Assembly (NCBI RefSeq): GCF_002483205.1
Contig: NZ_DLHM01000001.1
Coordinates: 186,001-250,000, forward strand
Length of the DNA: 64,000 nt
Direction of reading: 5' to 3'
Source: Flavihumibacter sp. UBA7668
GTDB taxonomy: Bacteria > Bacteroidota > Bacteroidia > Chitinophagales > Chitinophagaceae
The translations under genes and the position numbers were made by a program. Below are positions 43,687 through 52,098 of the stretch, in pieces. Position 1 is the first letter of the stretch. Each line of letters begins with the position of its first letter. The notes beneath the pieces are model-generated. The model saw only the letters and a program-made list of their open reading frames with translations. It had not been told where the DNA came from and ran no database searches.

Positions 43687-44148
43687 ATGGCCAAAGCAAC
43701 CAAAAAAGCAGCCGCTAAAAAGGCTGCACCAAAGAAAGCAGCCGCTAAAAAAGCCGCTCCTGCTAAAAAAGCTGCTCCTAAAAAAGCTGCTCCCGCTAAA
43801 AAGGCTGCCGCTAAAAAAGCCGCACCTGCTAAGAAAGCTGCCCCTAAAAAAGCTGCTCCCGCTAAGAAAGCTGCTCCAAAAAAAGCTGCTAAAAAGCGTA
43901 CCCCCAATGCCGCTTTCATGGCTCCCTTAACTCCCAGTGCAGCACTGGCTGATGTAATTGGTAATAAACCAGCATCACGTCCTGATATCACTAAAAAGAT
44001 TTGGGATTATATCAAGAAAAATAAATTACAGGATAGTACCAATAAGCGCATGATCAATGCCGATGCAAAATTGAAAGTACTTTTTGCCGGTAAAAATCAG
44101 ATTTCCATGTTTGACCTTGCTAAAATTGTAAGTGCCAACGTAAAATAA
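43687..44148 (+). CDS. Histone-H1-like Lys/Ala-rich protein with SWIB domain
   Basis: A 153-residue protein. Residues 1-71 are Ala/Lys/Pro repeats (AAKKAAPAKK type, about a dozen units), very basic and probably disordered, like a histone H1 tail. Residues 73-153 are a SWIB/MDM2-type domain (FMAPLTPSAALADVIGNKPA, ITKKIWDYIKKNKLQDSTNK, LFAGKNQISMFDLAKIV). Such proteins in Bacteroidota and Chlamydiae are thought to bind and compact DNA. The DNA itself is repetitive (GCTAAAAAAGC-type units), so the repeat number may vary between strains. A strong terminator follows. Confidence 0.88.
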   Translation: MAKATKKAAAKKAAPKKAAAKKAAPAKKAAPKKAAPAKKAAAKKAAPAKKAAPKKAAPAKKAAPKKAAKKRTPNAAFMAPLTPSAALADVIGNKPASRPDITKKIWDYIKKNKLQDSTNKRMINADAKLKVLFAGKNQISMFDLAKIVSANVK

Positions 44149-44169
44149 AGCGTAGTATATCTTTTTAAC

Positions 44170-44208
44170 AACCATAACCGGTTTTTTACTGGTTATGGTT
44201 TTTTTTAT
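44170..44208 (+). terminator. Rho-independent terminator of the SWIB gene
   Basis: AACCATAACC (44170-44179) pairs perfectly with GGTTATGGTT (44191-44200), followed by a run of T. It begins 21 bases after the stop codon. Confidence 0.9.
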
Positions 44209-44222
44209 TTGTACTTTCGTGC

Positions 44223-44579
44223 GTGCGTTTTTTGATCTTTATATGGTTATTCTGTAGTATCGGGGCAAGCATACTGGCGAATCCCGGAGCTAGTTATAGT
44301 ACTGGAAAATCCCGAACAATTGGGATTTCGGGAAAGCAGGATATTGAAAAAAAACTCCCCGGCTCCAAAGATCATTTCAATAAAGTTGCCCTGCTAAAGA
44401 TACGGTCTGTAAGAACAGAAGAAGAATCCGAATCAGTTGTTGCAAAAAATACACCTGAGAATAATGGATTTACAACCAGCTTGGAATTACTACTAGCTGT
44501 TCAATTTAGAAAAAAAGAACATTCCTGGATTCAAGATGCTATTCTTGGATTGCTCTATCCCAAGCATCATTTCTGGTAG
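44223..44579 (+). CDS. Small exported hypothetical protein
   Basis: A 118-residue protein with a signal-like start (FLIFIWLFCSIGASILANPG). I do not recognise a family. The middle is polar and charged, and the C-terminal part has a short hydrophobic patch (TSLELLLAVQF) ending LLYPKHHFW. It begins with GTG at 44223, 15 bases after the terminator; no ATG is available in a suitable position. Gene status is probable rather than certain. Confidence 0.45.
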   Translation: MRFLIFIWLFCSIGASILANPGASYSTGKSRTIGISGKQDIEKKLPGSKDHFNKVALLKIRSVRTEEESESVVAKNTPENNGFTTSLELLLAVQFRKKEHSWIQDAILGLLYPKHHFW

Positions 44580-44648
44580 ACATCAATTTTTTCTGCTACT
44601 TCACCAATACTGAAGTAACTAAAATTATTATGTCATTAATTTATTACC

Positions 44649-45149
44649 ATGAATGAATTGATTATCGTGGCAGTACTTTTTGTGCCCGTATTAATACTTA
44701 TTCTTCTTCTTCGCTATTCTCAAAATAAGTCACGAAAAAAAAGAGAAGAATTAATGCTTCTGTTCTTAGAACATAATTATCCTAACCTGAAGCAAAAAGA
44801 GAAAACATTGTTCTGGCAAACAGAACAATTATTGGCTGTTTATCCGGATGCAGAACAACTAATACTAATTCGCTCTACAGGTCCACATCCGGATGCAGCA
44901 GTAATTGATATTAAACAAATTTCTAAAATCAATTCGTTTCGGGAGACCGAAGAACTCAGGCAGGAAGGAAAACAGATGAGATTGGATACTGTAGTTGTAC
45001 GGATGGGGCTTACTATTACCTATCAGAACAAGGAGGAAGAGTTTGTTTTTTTTGATTACAACAATGACAACACAAGTATTCTGCCGGAAAAGGAAGCAGA
45101 GGCTCTGCAAATAAAGAATTACCTCCTTAAATTAATACAAGGTGCATAA
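44649..45149 (+). CDS. Hypothetical single-pass membrane protein, cotranscribed with antiporter
   Basis: A 166-residue protein with one N-terminal membrane segment (LIIVAVLFVPVLILILLLRYS) then a basic patch (KSRKKREE) and a soluble domain with alternating strands (QLILIRSTGPHPDAAVIDIK, VVVRMGLTITYQNKEEEFVF). No known domain recognised. It ends 12 bases before the antiporter gene, so both are likely in one transcript and a supporting role is possible. Confidence 0.65.
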   Translation: MNELIIVAVLFVPVLILILLLRYSQNKSRKKREELMLLFLEHNYPNLKQKEKTLFWQTEQLLAVYPDAEQLILIRSTGPHPDAAVIDIKQISKINSFRETEELRQEGKQMRLDTVVVRMGLTITYQNKEEEFVFFDYNNDNTSILPEKEAEALQIKNYLLKLIQGA

Positions 45150-45161
45150 AACCATTTTCAA

Positions 45162-47381
45162 ATGAATCATCTGCCTCATTTAATACTGGATCTTGCTCTT
45201 ATACTTGGAGTGGCTGCCATAACCACGCTGCTTTTTAAATGGCTAAAACAACCGCTGGTATTAGGTTATATACTTGCCGGCTTTGTTGTTAGTCCCTATT
45301 TCAGATGGTTTCCAACAGTATATGAAGTTGACAATATAAAAGTGTGGGCAGAGATTGGGGTTATCTTCCTATTGTTTAGCCTGGGATTGGAATTCAGTTT
45401 CAGGAAGCTCTTAAAAGTTGGCGGATCAGCCTCCATTACAGCTGTAGTGGAGGTGGTCGCCATGAGCGTTATTGGTTATTGCACCGGAATAGCAATGGGC
45501 TGGTCACATATCGACAGCTTGTTTTTGGGTGGCATATTATCCATCTCCTCCACAACCATCATTATACGTGCATTCGATGAACTGGGCTACAAATCAAGGC
45601 AGTTTGCATCACTTGTTTTCGGTGTGCTGATTGTTGAGGATCTGGTTGCTATTATATTGATGGTATTATTGGCAACCCTTTCCGTAAGTCAACAGTTCTC
45701 CGGTTCTGAAATGATCTATTCTATTTTGAAGCTTGCTTTCTTCCTGGTCATCTGGTTTGTAATGGGGATATTTTTCATTCCAACACTTCTACGAAAAGCT
45801 AAAAATATACTGACCAATGAATTATTACTTGTTTTATCCGTAACACTGTGCTTTGGAATGGTGGTATTGGCAAATCAGGTTGGCTTCTCTCCTGCGTTAG
45901 GAGCCTTTGTGATGGGATCAATACTGGCAGAAACCACGAAAGCAGAACGCATTGAGCATCTGGTAATGCCTTTGAAAGATTTGTTTGGTGCTATATTCTT
46001 TGTATCAGTTGGTATGTTGATAAATCCGGTTGTTCTACAGGAATATGCTGTACCCATTCTGCTATTATGCGGCGTAACAATAATTGGAAAAATCCTCAGC
46101 TCAGGCTTAGGTGCACTATTATCCGGACAAAGTTTTCAAACATCCATACAGGCAGGCTTCAGTCTTGCTCAAATAGGAGAATTCTCTTTCATTATTGCCA
46201 CACTGGGAACAACCTTAAATGTGACAAGTGAATTTTTATATCCTATTGCAGTTTCCATTTCCGCTGTTACGACCCTAACAACCCCCTATCTGATAAAAAT
46301 TTCAGGGGGAGCTGCAAAAATATTGGAAAATAGCTTACCATCAGCAATGCTGGAGCGGATGCGTTTATATAATCTTTCTGTAAATAAAGCAAGAACATCC
46401 AGCTCATGGAAAAGATTCCTCCAGCAACAGCTTCTTATTGGCGGATTGCAGGTTACTATCATTGTTAGTATAATTTTAGCGAGTGCCCGCTTATTACAAC
46501 CAGCACTGATTAGCTGGCGAAGTGAATTCTGGATCAATTACGCACTGGCAGGCTTAACCTTCCTTAGTATTGCACCTTTTTTGTGGGCATTTGCAATAAA
46601 AGTTCCTGTCTATAAAGAGTATAATAGCGAAACAGTAAATCCGCGTTTGATTAAAATGATTCATTCTATCAAACTGATCATCGCCTGCCTGCTAATCGGA
46701 TTGCTGGTTTTTACATTCTTTCATTATTATGGAGGTTTGTTGGTCGTACTGACCGGACTGATACTTCTTTTTATCTTCTCACAAAAAATTCAATTACTCT
46801 ACAATAGGATTGAAAAAAGATTTATAAATAATCTTAACCAGCGGGAAACAACCTCTTATCATGGAGGACAAAAGGAACTGGCTCCCTGGAATGCACGTAT
46901 ATATCCAATTAAAATTGAAAAATATTACAAGTTCCTTGGACAACCTCTGCATCTATTGGCCTGGAGAGAAAAAATTGGTATTAATCTGGTTCTCATAAAA
47001 AGAGAAACCTATACAATTGTTACACCAAACAAGAATGATTGTATTTTTCCAGGTGATGAAATATTTGTTATCGGAACTGAAATTCAGGTGCAAAAATTAC
47101 AGGTTGTTTTTAGAAACAATGAAATCGAAACAAGTGAAATAAGAACGGAAATTGAACCGTTCAGACTTCAATTAACGAATGGACATCCATTCATTGGAAA
47201 ATCAATTCGTGCAACCGGGTTAATGGAAAACACCAACACACTTGTTGTAGGTCTTGAAAGAACAGAGGAAAGATTATTAAACCCTTCCTCTGATTTCATA
47301 TTGATGGAAAATGACTTATTACTACTTGTAGGAAACAGGAAAAAGGTTGATATATGGACGAAGGAAGAAAAACCTATTTAA
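45162..47381 (+). CDS. CPA2-family cation:proton antiporter with two TrkA-C domains
   Basis: A 739-residue KefB/GerN-like Na+/H+ or K+/H+ exchanger. The first ~400 residues form the membrane domain (about 12 segments), with LLFSLGLEFSFRKLL, SSTTIIIRAFDELGYK, VLIVEDLVAIILMV and FSPALGAFVMGSILAETT as family motifs. After residue ~420 come further membrane segments and then two TrkA-C-like ligand domains (about 575-650 and 665-735). No TrkA-N NAD-binding domain is present. The C-terminus overlaps the convergent sulfatase gene by 8 bases. Confidence 0.87.
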   Translation: MNHLPHLILDLALILGVAAITTLLFKWLKQPLVLGYILAGFVVSPYFRWFPTVYEVDNIKVWAEIGVIFLLFSLGLEFSFRKLLKVGGSASITAVVEVVAMSVIGYCTGIAMGWSHIDSLFLGGILSISSTTIIIRAFDELGYKSRQFASLVFGVLIVEDLVAIILMVLLATLSVSQQFSGSEMIYSILKLAFFLVIWFVMGIFFIPTLLRKAKNILTNELLLVLSVTLCFGMVVLANQVGFSPALGAFVMGSILAETTKAERIEHLVMPLKDLFGAIFFVSVGMLINPVVLQEYAVPILLLCGVTIIGKILSSGLGALLSGQSFQTSIQAGFSLAQIGEFSFIIATLGTTLNVTSEFLYPIAVSISAVTTLTTPYLIKISGGAAKILENSLPSAMLERMRLYNLSVNKARTSSSWKRFLQQQLLIGGLQVTIIVSIILASARLLQPALISWRSEFWINYALAGLTFLSIAPFLWAFAIKVPVYKEYNSETVNPRLIKMIHSIKLIIACLLIGLLVFTFFHYYGGLLVVLTGLILLFIFSQKIQLLYNRIEKRFINNLNQRETTSYHGGQKELAPWNARIYPIKIEKYYKFLGQPLHLLAWREKIGINLVLIKRETYTIVTPNKNDCIFPGDEIFVIGTEIQVQKLQVVFRNNEIETSEIRTEIEPFRLQLTNGHPFIGKSIRATGLMENTNTLVVGLERTEERLLNPSSDFILMENDLLLLVGNRKKVDIWTKEEKPI

Positions 47382-48804
47382 TCTGGAAAGCCGCATTATC
47401 AGAAGGTTTTCGCTGCTCATTCATAATTTTTTCAAGCTCTTTAACCACAGCTGGCTGAGTTGAGGACAGGTCATTGGTTTCCCCTCTGTCATGGCTTAGA
47501 TTGTATAATTCAGTTCGAACAGGTTGGCTTTCCTTATAATATCGAATTGCTTTCCAGTTGCCTTTTCGTACTGCCTGTTTGTAACCCTGCTCATAAAATT
47601 CCCAATAAAAGGAGCGGTTGGAATATTTCCTTATGGCAGATTTAGAAAGTTGATTTTTCCAAATCGGAACAAGCGATATACCATCAAAGGAAGGAGTAGC
47701 TATTTGAGCAATTTCTGCAAAACTGGCCATCATATCCCAATTAGCAGCAGGTAGATCTGTGATACTTCCATTTTGAATTTGTTTATCCCACCGGATAATA
47801 AACGGCACCCTTATACCGCCTTCATACATATCCCTCTTGATGCCTTTGAATGGACCACTGCTTTGAAAATAATCTATTGCATCAGTTAACTTTCTCCCAC
47901 CTTCAATATGCGTACCATTATCACTTGTAAAAATTATAATGGTTTCATCATCCAATCCAAGCTCATTTATCCTCTTTACAACTCTTCCAACATAATCGTC
48001 CATTTGAGTCACCATTGCTGCGTAAGCCGCTTTGGGATTCGGCTGTGGGCCGTAATGCTGTCCGGGCAGATGCGCATGCTCAGGAACAAAAACACTTTCT
48101 CCCTTTTCATTTAGATATTGTTTCAGATATTGATCAGGAACCACCAGCTCAGCATGTGGAAGTGTAAAGGACAGGTAAAGAAAAAATGGGTTTTCTTTTT
48201 CTTTATTAATAAAATTGATTGCTTCATTGGTAAACCATTCATTCACGTAAAGATTATCGGGAACTTTAATTTTAATGAGTTGATTATGTAGAATCTTCCA
48301 TGCAGAATCGGGATGTTGATAATGTCCCTCAACATGGTGCGCATGTCCTGAAAAATAATCCCATCCCCGGGTTTCTGGCGAACCACTGGTACCAGCAAGA
48401 CCCAACCCCCATTTTCCCATCATGCCATTTACATATCCTTTCTGTTTTAAAACTTCGGAAATTGTTTTTTCTTCCTTAGGTAAGGGGAATTCACCATTAC
48501 CACGAATTGATACATGACCTGTGTGTTTTCCTGTCATCAGAGCTGCGCGGGATGGTGCACAAACAGTACTGCCTGCATAAAAATTCGTAAATCGCTTGCC
48601 CCTATTTGCCAATTGATCGATATGTGGTGTTTTTATTTTTTCCTGTCCATAGCACCCCAGATCACCATATCCTAAATCATCTGCAAGTATGTAAATAATA
48701 TTAGGCAAGCGATCTCTTTTTTGAGCTTCCAAATCCAAAAAAACAAAACTTAAAAAAATAATAAATAATAGTTCGGTTATACATTTACGTGATATATTTT
48801 TCAT
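47374..48804 (-). CDS. Type I sulfatase (formylglycine type), exported
   Basis: A 476-residue exported sulfatase. The signal peptide is MKNISRKCITELLFIIFLSF with cleavage near LEAQ. The mature start PNIIYILADDLGYGDLGCYG gives the metal-binding Asp pair, and the formylglycine motif is CAPSR (Cys82 in this numbering) in STVCAPSRAALMTGK, followed by MGKWGLG and the IFTSDNGTHIEGG metal site. It needs a formylglycine-generating enzyme, not seen in the window. It is divergent from the next sulfatase gene. An in-frame ATG at 48825 is an alternative start. Confidence 0.9.
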   Translation of the reverse strand: MKNISRKCITELLFIIFLSFVFLDLEAQKRDRLPNIIYILADDLGYGDLGCYGQEKIKTPHIDQLANRGKRFTNFYAGSTVCAPSRAALMTGKHTGHVSIRGNGEFPLPKEEKTISEVLKQKGYVNGMMGKWGLGLAGTSGSPETRGWDYFSGHAHHVEGHYQHPDSAWKILHNQLIKIKVPDNLYVNEWFTNEAINFINKEKENPFFLYLSFTLPHAELVVPDQYLKQYLNEKGESVFVPEHAHLPGQHYGPQPNPKAAYAAMVTQMDDYVGRVVKRINELGLDDETIIIFTSDNGTHIEGGRKLTDAIDYFQSSGPFKGIKRDMYEGGIRVPFIIRWDKQIQNGSITDLPAANWDMMASFAEIAQIATPSFDGISLVPIWKNQLSKSAIRKYSNRSFYWEFYEQGYKQAVRKGNWKAIRYYKESQPVRTELYNLSHDRGETNDLSSTQPAVVKELEKIMNEQRKPSDNAAFQIK

Positions 48805-48907
48805 GGCTTCAATCTTAGTATTCAAATCTACATAAAATATCTTGTAAAAACGTCTGAAATGCTTATCCAGACTGATTTTTATGTATCTTCAGAAAAATAA
48901 TTACGAT

Positions 48908-50374
48908 ATGCGAAAAATATATTTTGCATTGCTTTTCGGTTGTGCGGTACTGGTATCGTTTAAACCTGAAGCAGCACCCGAAAAACTGGAATATCCGCCT
49001 TCCAAACCGAATGTCATTTTAATCTTTATGGACGATATGGGCTATGGTGATCCGGTATGTTATGGTGGAGGTCCATATCAAACGCCAAACATTGACAAAC
49101 TGGCATATTCCGGAATCCGATTCACCAATTTTTATGCCGCTCAGGCAGTCTGCACAGCATCGCGTAGCGCGTTGCTTACGGGTTGTTATCCCACCCGGAT
49201 AGGCATTTCAGGCGCCATCGATCACAATGCTAAATTTGGACTGAATACCAGTGAAGAAACCATTCCTGAATTATTGAAAAAAAGCGGATATAAAACCGGC
49301 ATGGTTGGAAAATGGCATCTTGGTCACAAAGAGCCATATCTTCCATTACAGCATGGATTCGACGAATATTTAGGAATCCCTTATTCCAATGATATGTGGC
49401 CGGTTTATTATGATGGAACTCCCTGGACAGACACCACCAGTTACCGGTCAACTTATCCGGTTCTTCCATTGATCGAAGGAAATAAACCAGTTGAATATAT
49501 TAGGACACTGGATGATCAGGCTCAATTAACCAAACGATTCACTGACCGGGCCATTCATTTTATTCAAAAGAATAAAAAATCACCCTTCTTTTTGTATCTC
49601 GCGCATCCGATGGTACATACTCCTATTGCTGCAAGTGAAAAATTTAAGGGTAAAAGTAAAGGCGGTTTGTTTGGTGATGTTATGGAAGAAGTGGATTGGT
49701 CTATTGGGGCAATTATGAAAACATTGGAAGAAAATCGTTTGCTGGAAAATACACTAGTGATTTTCACAAGTGATAATGGACCCTGGTTAACGTTCGGAAA
49801 CCATGCGGGCAACACGACCGGCTTACGGGAAGGAAAAGGTACTGCCTGGGAAGGTGGTGTAAAAGTTCCCTGTATCATGAGTTGGAAAGGAACTTTACCT
49901 GCCGGAATAGTAAATAATCAGCTTGCAACAACAATGGAAATTTTACCAACGCTTATTAGTTTGTGTGGTGCACCATCACCTGAAAAGAAAATTGATGGAA
50001 TCAATATGGCGAATGTACTAGTTGGAAAATCAGCTGAAATCGGAAGAAAAGAATTTGTCTACTATTATGACAAAAATAATCTCAAGGCGATTCGGAATGA
50101 GCGATTCAAATTAGTATTTCCGGCACAATCACAAACTTATGGCCCACCTGCTCAATTGGGAAAAGATGGGTTTCCCGGAAAATACGGAATCGATTCAGTG
50201 AAGCTGGCGCTATATGATCTTTGGACAGATCCCGGAGAAGACCGTGATGTTCAAAACCTGTATCCCCAGGTAATCAAAGAACTGAATGAATTGGCTGATC
50301 AATACCGAAAAACACTTGGCGATGGCCTGAACAAAATGACCGGATCCGAAGTTCGTCCCGCGGGTGTGTTGTAA
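48908..50374 (+). CDS. Type I sulfatase (formylglycine type), exported
   Basis: A 488-residue exported sulfatase with signal peptide MRKIYFALLFGCAVLVSF. It has PNVILIFMDDMGYGDPVCYG, the modification motif CTASR (Cys82), GKWHLGHKEPYLP and VIFTSDNGPWLTFG. The CxAxR motif (Ala instead of Pro) is an accepted variant. It resembles arylsulfatase A / N-acetylgalactosamine-6-sulfatase relatives, but substrate cannot be read. It is divergent from the first sulfatase and convergent with SusD, separated by a foldback repeat. Confidence 0.9.
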   Translation: MRKIYFALLFGCAVLVSFKPEAAPEKLEYPPSKPNVILIFMDDMGYGDPVCYGGGPYQTPNIDKLAYSGIRFTNFYAAQAVCTASRSALLTGCYPTRIGISGAIDHNAKFGLNTSEETIPELLKKSGYKTGMVGKWHLGHKEPYLPLQHGFDEYLGIPYSNDMWPVYYDGTPWTDTTSYRSTYPVLPLIEGNKPVEYIRTLDDQAQLTKRFTDRAIHFIQKNKKSPFFLYLAHPMVHTPIAASEKFKGKSKGGLFGDVMEEVDWSIGAIMKTLEENRLLENTLVIFTSDNGPWLTFGNHAGNTTGLREGKGTAWEGGVKVPCIMSWKGTLPAGIVNNQLATTMEILPTLISLCGAPSPEKKIDGINMANVLVGKSAEIGRKEFVYYYDKNNLKAIRNERFKLVFPAQSQTYGPPAQLGKDGFPGKYGIDSVKLALYDLWTDPGEDRDVQNLYPQVIKELNELADQYRKTLGDGLNKMTGSEVRPAGVL

Positions 50375-50378
50375 CAAA

Positions 50379-50490
50379 CGTCAGACAGGTGTTAGAACGT
50401 TGTTAGAGAAGTGTCAGACAGGTGTTAGAATGTTGTTAGAACATGTATCTGACGTCTCTCCAACAACGTTCTAACACCTGTCTGACACCT
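50379..50490. repeat. GTCAGACAGG-family foldback repeat, copy R1
   Basis: This element fills the convergent gap between the sulfatase stop (50374) and the SusD stop (50494). The outer arms (50380-50409 and 50457-50486) are 30 bases each with one mismatch. Between them is a second direct unit (about 50411-50441) and an inverted partial unit. Each unit reads close to GTCAGACAGGTGTTAGAA followed by YGTTGTTAGA. The RNA would make a long hairpin, plausible as a two-way terminator. Other copies are at 58947, 61460 and 63287. Confidence 0.85.
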
Positions 50491-50493
50491 AAA

Positions 50494-52080
50494 TTACCAG
50501 CCGGGGTTCTGACCTAATGCCGGATTCAACGCATTTTCCTTTTGAGGAATTGGCCAGAGATAATGTTTGGAAGGATCAAAAACACGATCCACACTCGGCA
50601 CTTCAACAGTAACCGGATTTCCATTCTCGTAATAAGTTATTCCATAAACCGGACCAGTCATCACATCCGGACCAATTTTCCATCGGCGGATATCAAATAA
50701 ACGCCAACCCTCAAACGCCAGTTCAATCGTTCGCTCCCGTCGAACTGCTTCCAGTAAATCCTCCTGACTCATACCGGTTTCAAGCGCAGGCAAATCCACA
50801 TCCGGACGGGTTCTAACAGCATTGATCGCATCATATACCGATTGATCGATCTGATTCAATTCAATCTTCGCTTCCGCATACGTCAATAACACTTCCGCAT
50901 AGCGCAACAGAATGAAATTCAATCCACTTGCACCTGGTGTTTGTAAATCATCCGCCAATACATATTTCTTCACGGAGTAACCCGTTGAGGTATTGTATTG
51001 GGTTTTACCGACTTCATCAGCCCCGCCACTTCCCGGAACAGGTTGAAAAAGTATGCCGCTTGGCAAAGGATCACCATCCAGAAACATGGTAAATCGCATT
51101 CTTGGATCACGGTTTACATAAGGCTGCATCGGATCAAAACCGGATGCAGGATCCGAAATATCCATACCATTCTGCATCGGATACATATCCGCCAGGGCTT
51201 TGGTCGGAACAAAATTGCTCGAACTGTTCCGCTGACTATAAGGCCCCATATAGGCAAAGGAATTATGCGTTAATGTTCCGGCCAGGAATTGCTTATCCAG
51301 CACCACTTCCCTACTTCCTTCAGAAGCATAGGTAAACAACTTACCATACTCATCAATCAAACCATATACATTCAGATCCATTACGGCTTTTGCTGCAGTA
51401 GCTGCTTCTGAATAATTTCCAGCCCATAAATTAGCCCTTGCTTTTAATGCCAATGCAGCCCCCTTAGTAATTCTTCCCTTATCCGCATTGGGATAAGTTG
51501 CCGGCAATGCATTTGCCGACTCTGTCAATTCGGTATTGATAAAATTCCAGATTTCGGTTTGGGAAGTACGCGCAATCGCTAAACCTTCTGCTGCTGTTAT
51601 CGGAGTTGTAATCAAGGGCACTTCGCCGTACAATCCGGTTAATTTCATGTAATAGTAAGCACGCAGCACTCTGGTTTCCGATTTTAACCGATCCAGTAAA
51701 GCCGTATTGGTGGTGCTAACCCGATCAATATTGGCCAACACATCATTGGCAAGAAATACACCCCGATATCCATTCTGCCATTCGGTCTGTATCCTTGAAT
51801 GCGAAGCATCATAGGTTCCATTTTCAATATTAAACTCAACGGTGAACGTAGTATTGGTATGACCGATATCCGATACTCCATCCAGCACAAAAAGATTAAC
51901 TGCATCGAGGGAGGAATAAACGGAATTGACCGCATAAATCGCATCCGATTCCGTACGCCAGTAAATGGCAGAAGAAACCCGATCATTGGGAATGGTTTCC
52001 AGTATATCTTTTTTACAGGAACTGAAAACTGCAGACAGTATTGCTGAATATAAAATTATATAGCTAAACGATTTTTTCAT
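50494..52080 (-). CDS. SusD/RagB-type glycan-binding lipoprotein
   Basis: A 528-residue surface lipoprotein with lipobox SAVFSSC (Cys22). The TPR-rich SusD fold is indicated by SAIYWRTESDAIYAVNSVYS, LRAYYYMKLTGLYGEVPLI, ITKGAALALKARANLWAGNY, NFILLRYAEVLLTYAEAKIE and RRERTIELAFEGWRLFDIRRW near the C-terminus. It caps the SusC partner encoded just upstream (18 bases). The pair takes up a ligand across the outer membrane; three sulfatase genes around it suggest a sulfated one. Confidence 0.92.
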   Translation of the reverse strand: MKKSFSYIILYSAILSAVFSSCKKDILETIPNDRVSSAIYWRTESDAIYAVNSVYSSLDAVNLFVLDGVSDIGHTNTTFTVEFNIENGTYDASHSRIQTEWQNGYRGVFLANDVLANIDRVSTTNTALLDRLKSETRVLRAYYYMKLTGLYGEVPLITTPITAAEGLAIARTSQTEIWNFINTELTESANALPATYPNADKGRITKGAALALKARANLWAGNYSEAATAAKAVMDLNVYGLIDEYGKLFTYASEGSREVVLDKQFLAGTLTHNSFAYMGPYSQRNSSSNFVPTKALADMYPMQNGMDISDPASGFDPMQPYVNRDPRMRFTMFLDGDPLPSGILFQPVPGSGGADEVGKTQYNTSTGYSVKKYVLADDLQTPGASGLNFILLRYAEVLLTYAEAKIELNQIDQSVYDAINAVRTRPDVDLPALETGMSQEDLLEAVRRERTIELAFEGWRLFDIRRWKIGPDVMTGPVYGITYYENGNPVTVEVPSVDRVFDPSKHYLWPIPQKENALNPALGQNPGW

Positions 52081-52098
52081 TTTGATTGGGTTGACGAC

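Noticed and set aside
43623..43991. Leftward Ala/Phe/Gly-rich frame opposite the SWIB gene
   Set aside because: It is the antisense shadow of the AAKK repeat and has no recognisable domain.
50379..50490. CRISPR-like array from about 32-base repeats at R1
   Set aside because: Units are in both orientations, differ by several bases, have no spacers of constant length, and no cas gene is present in the window.
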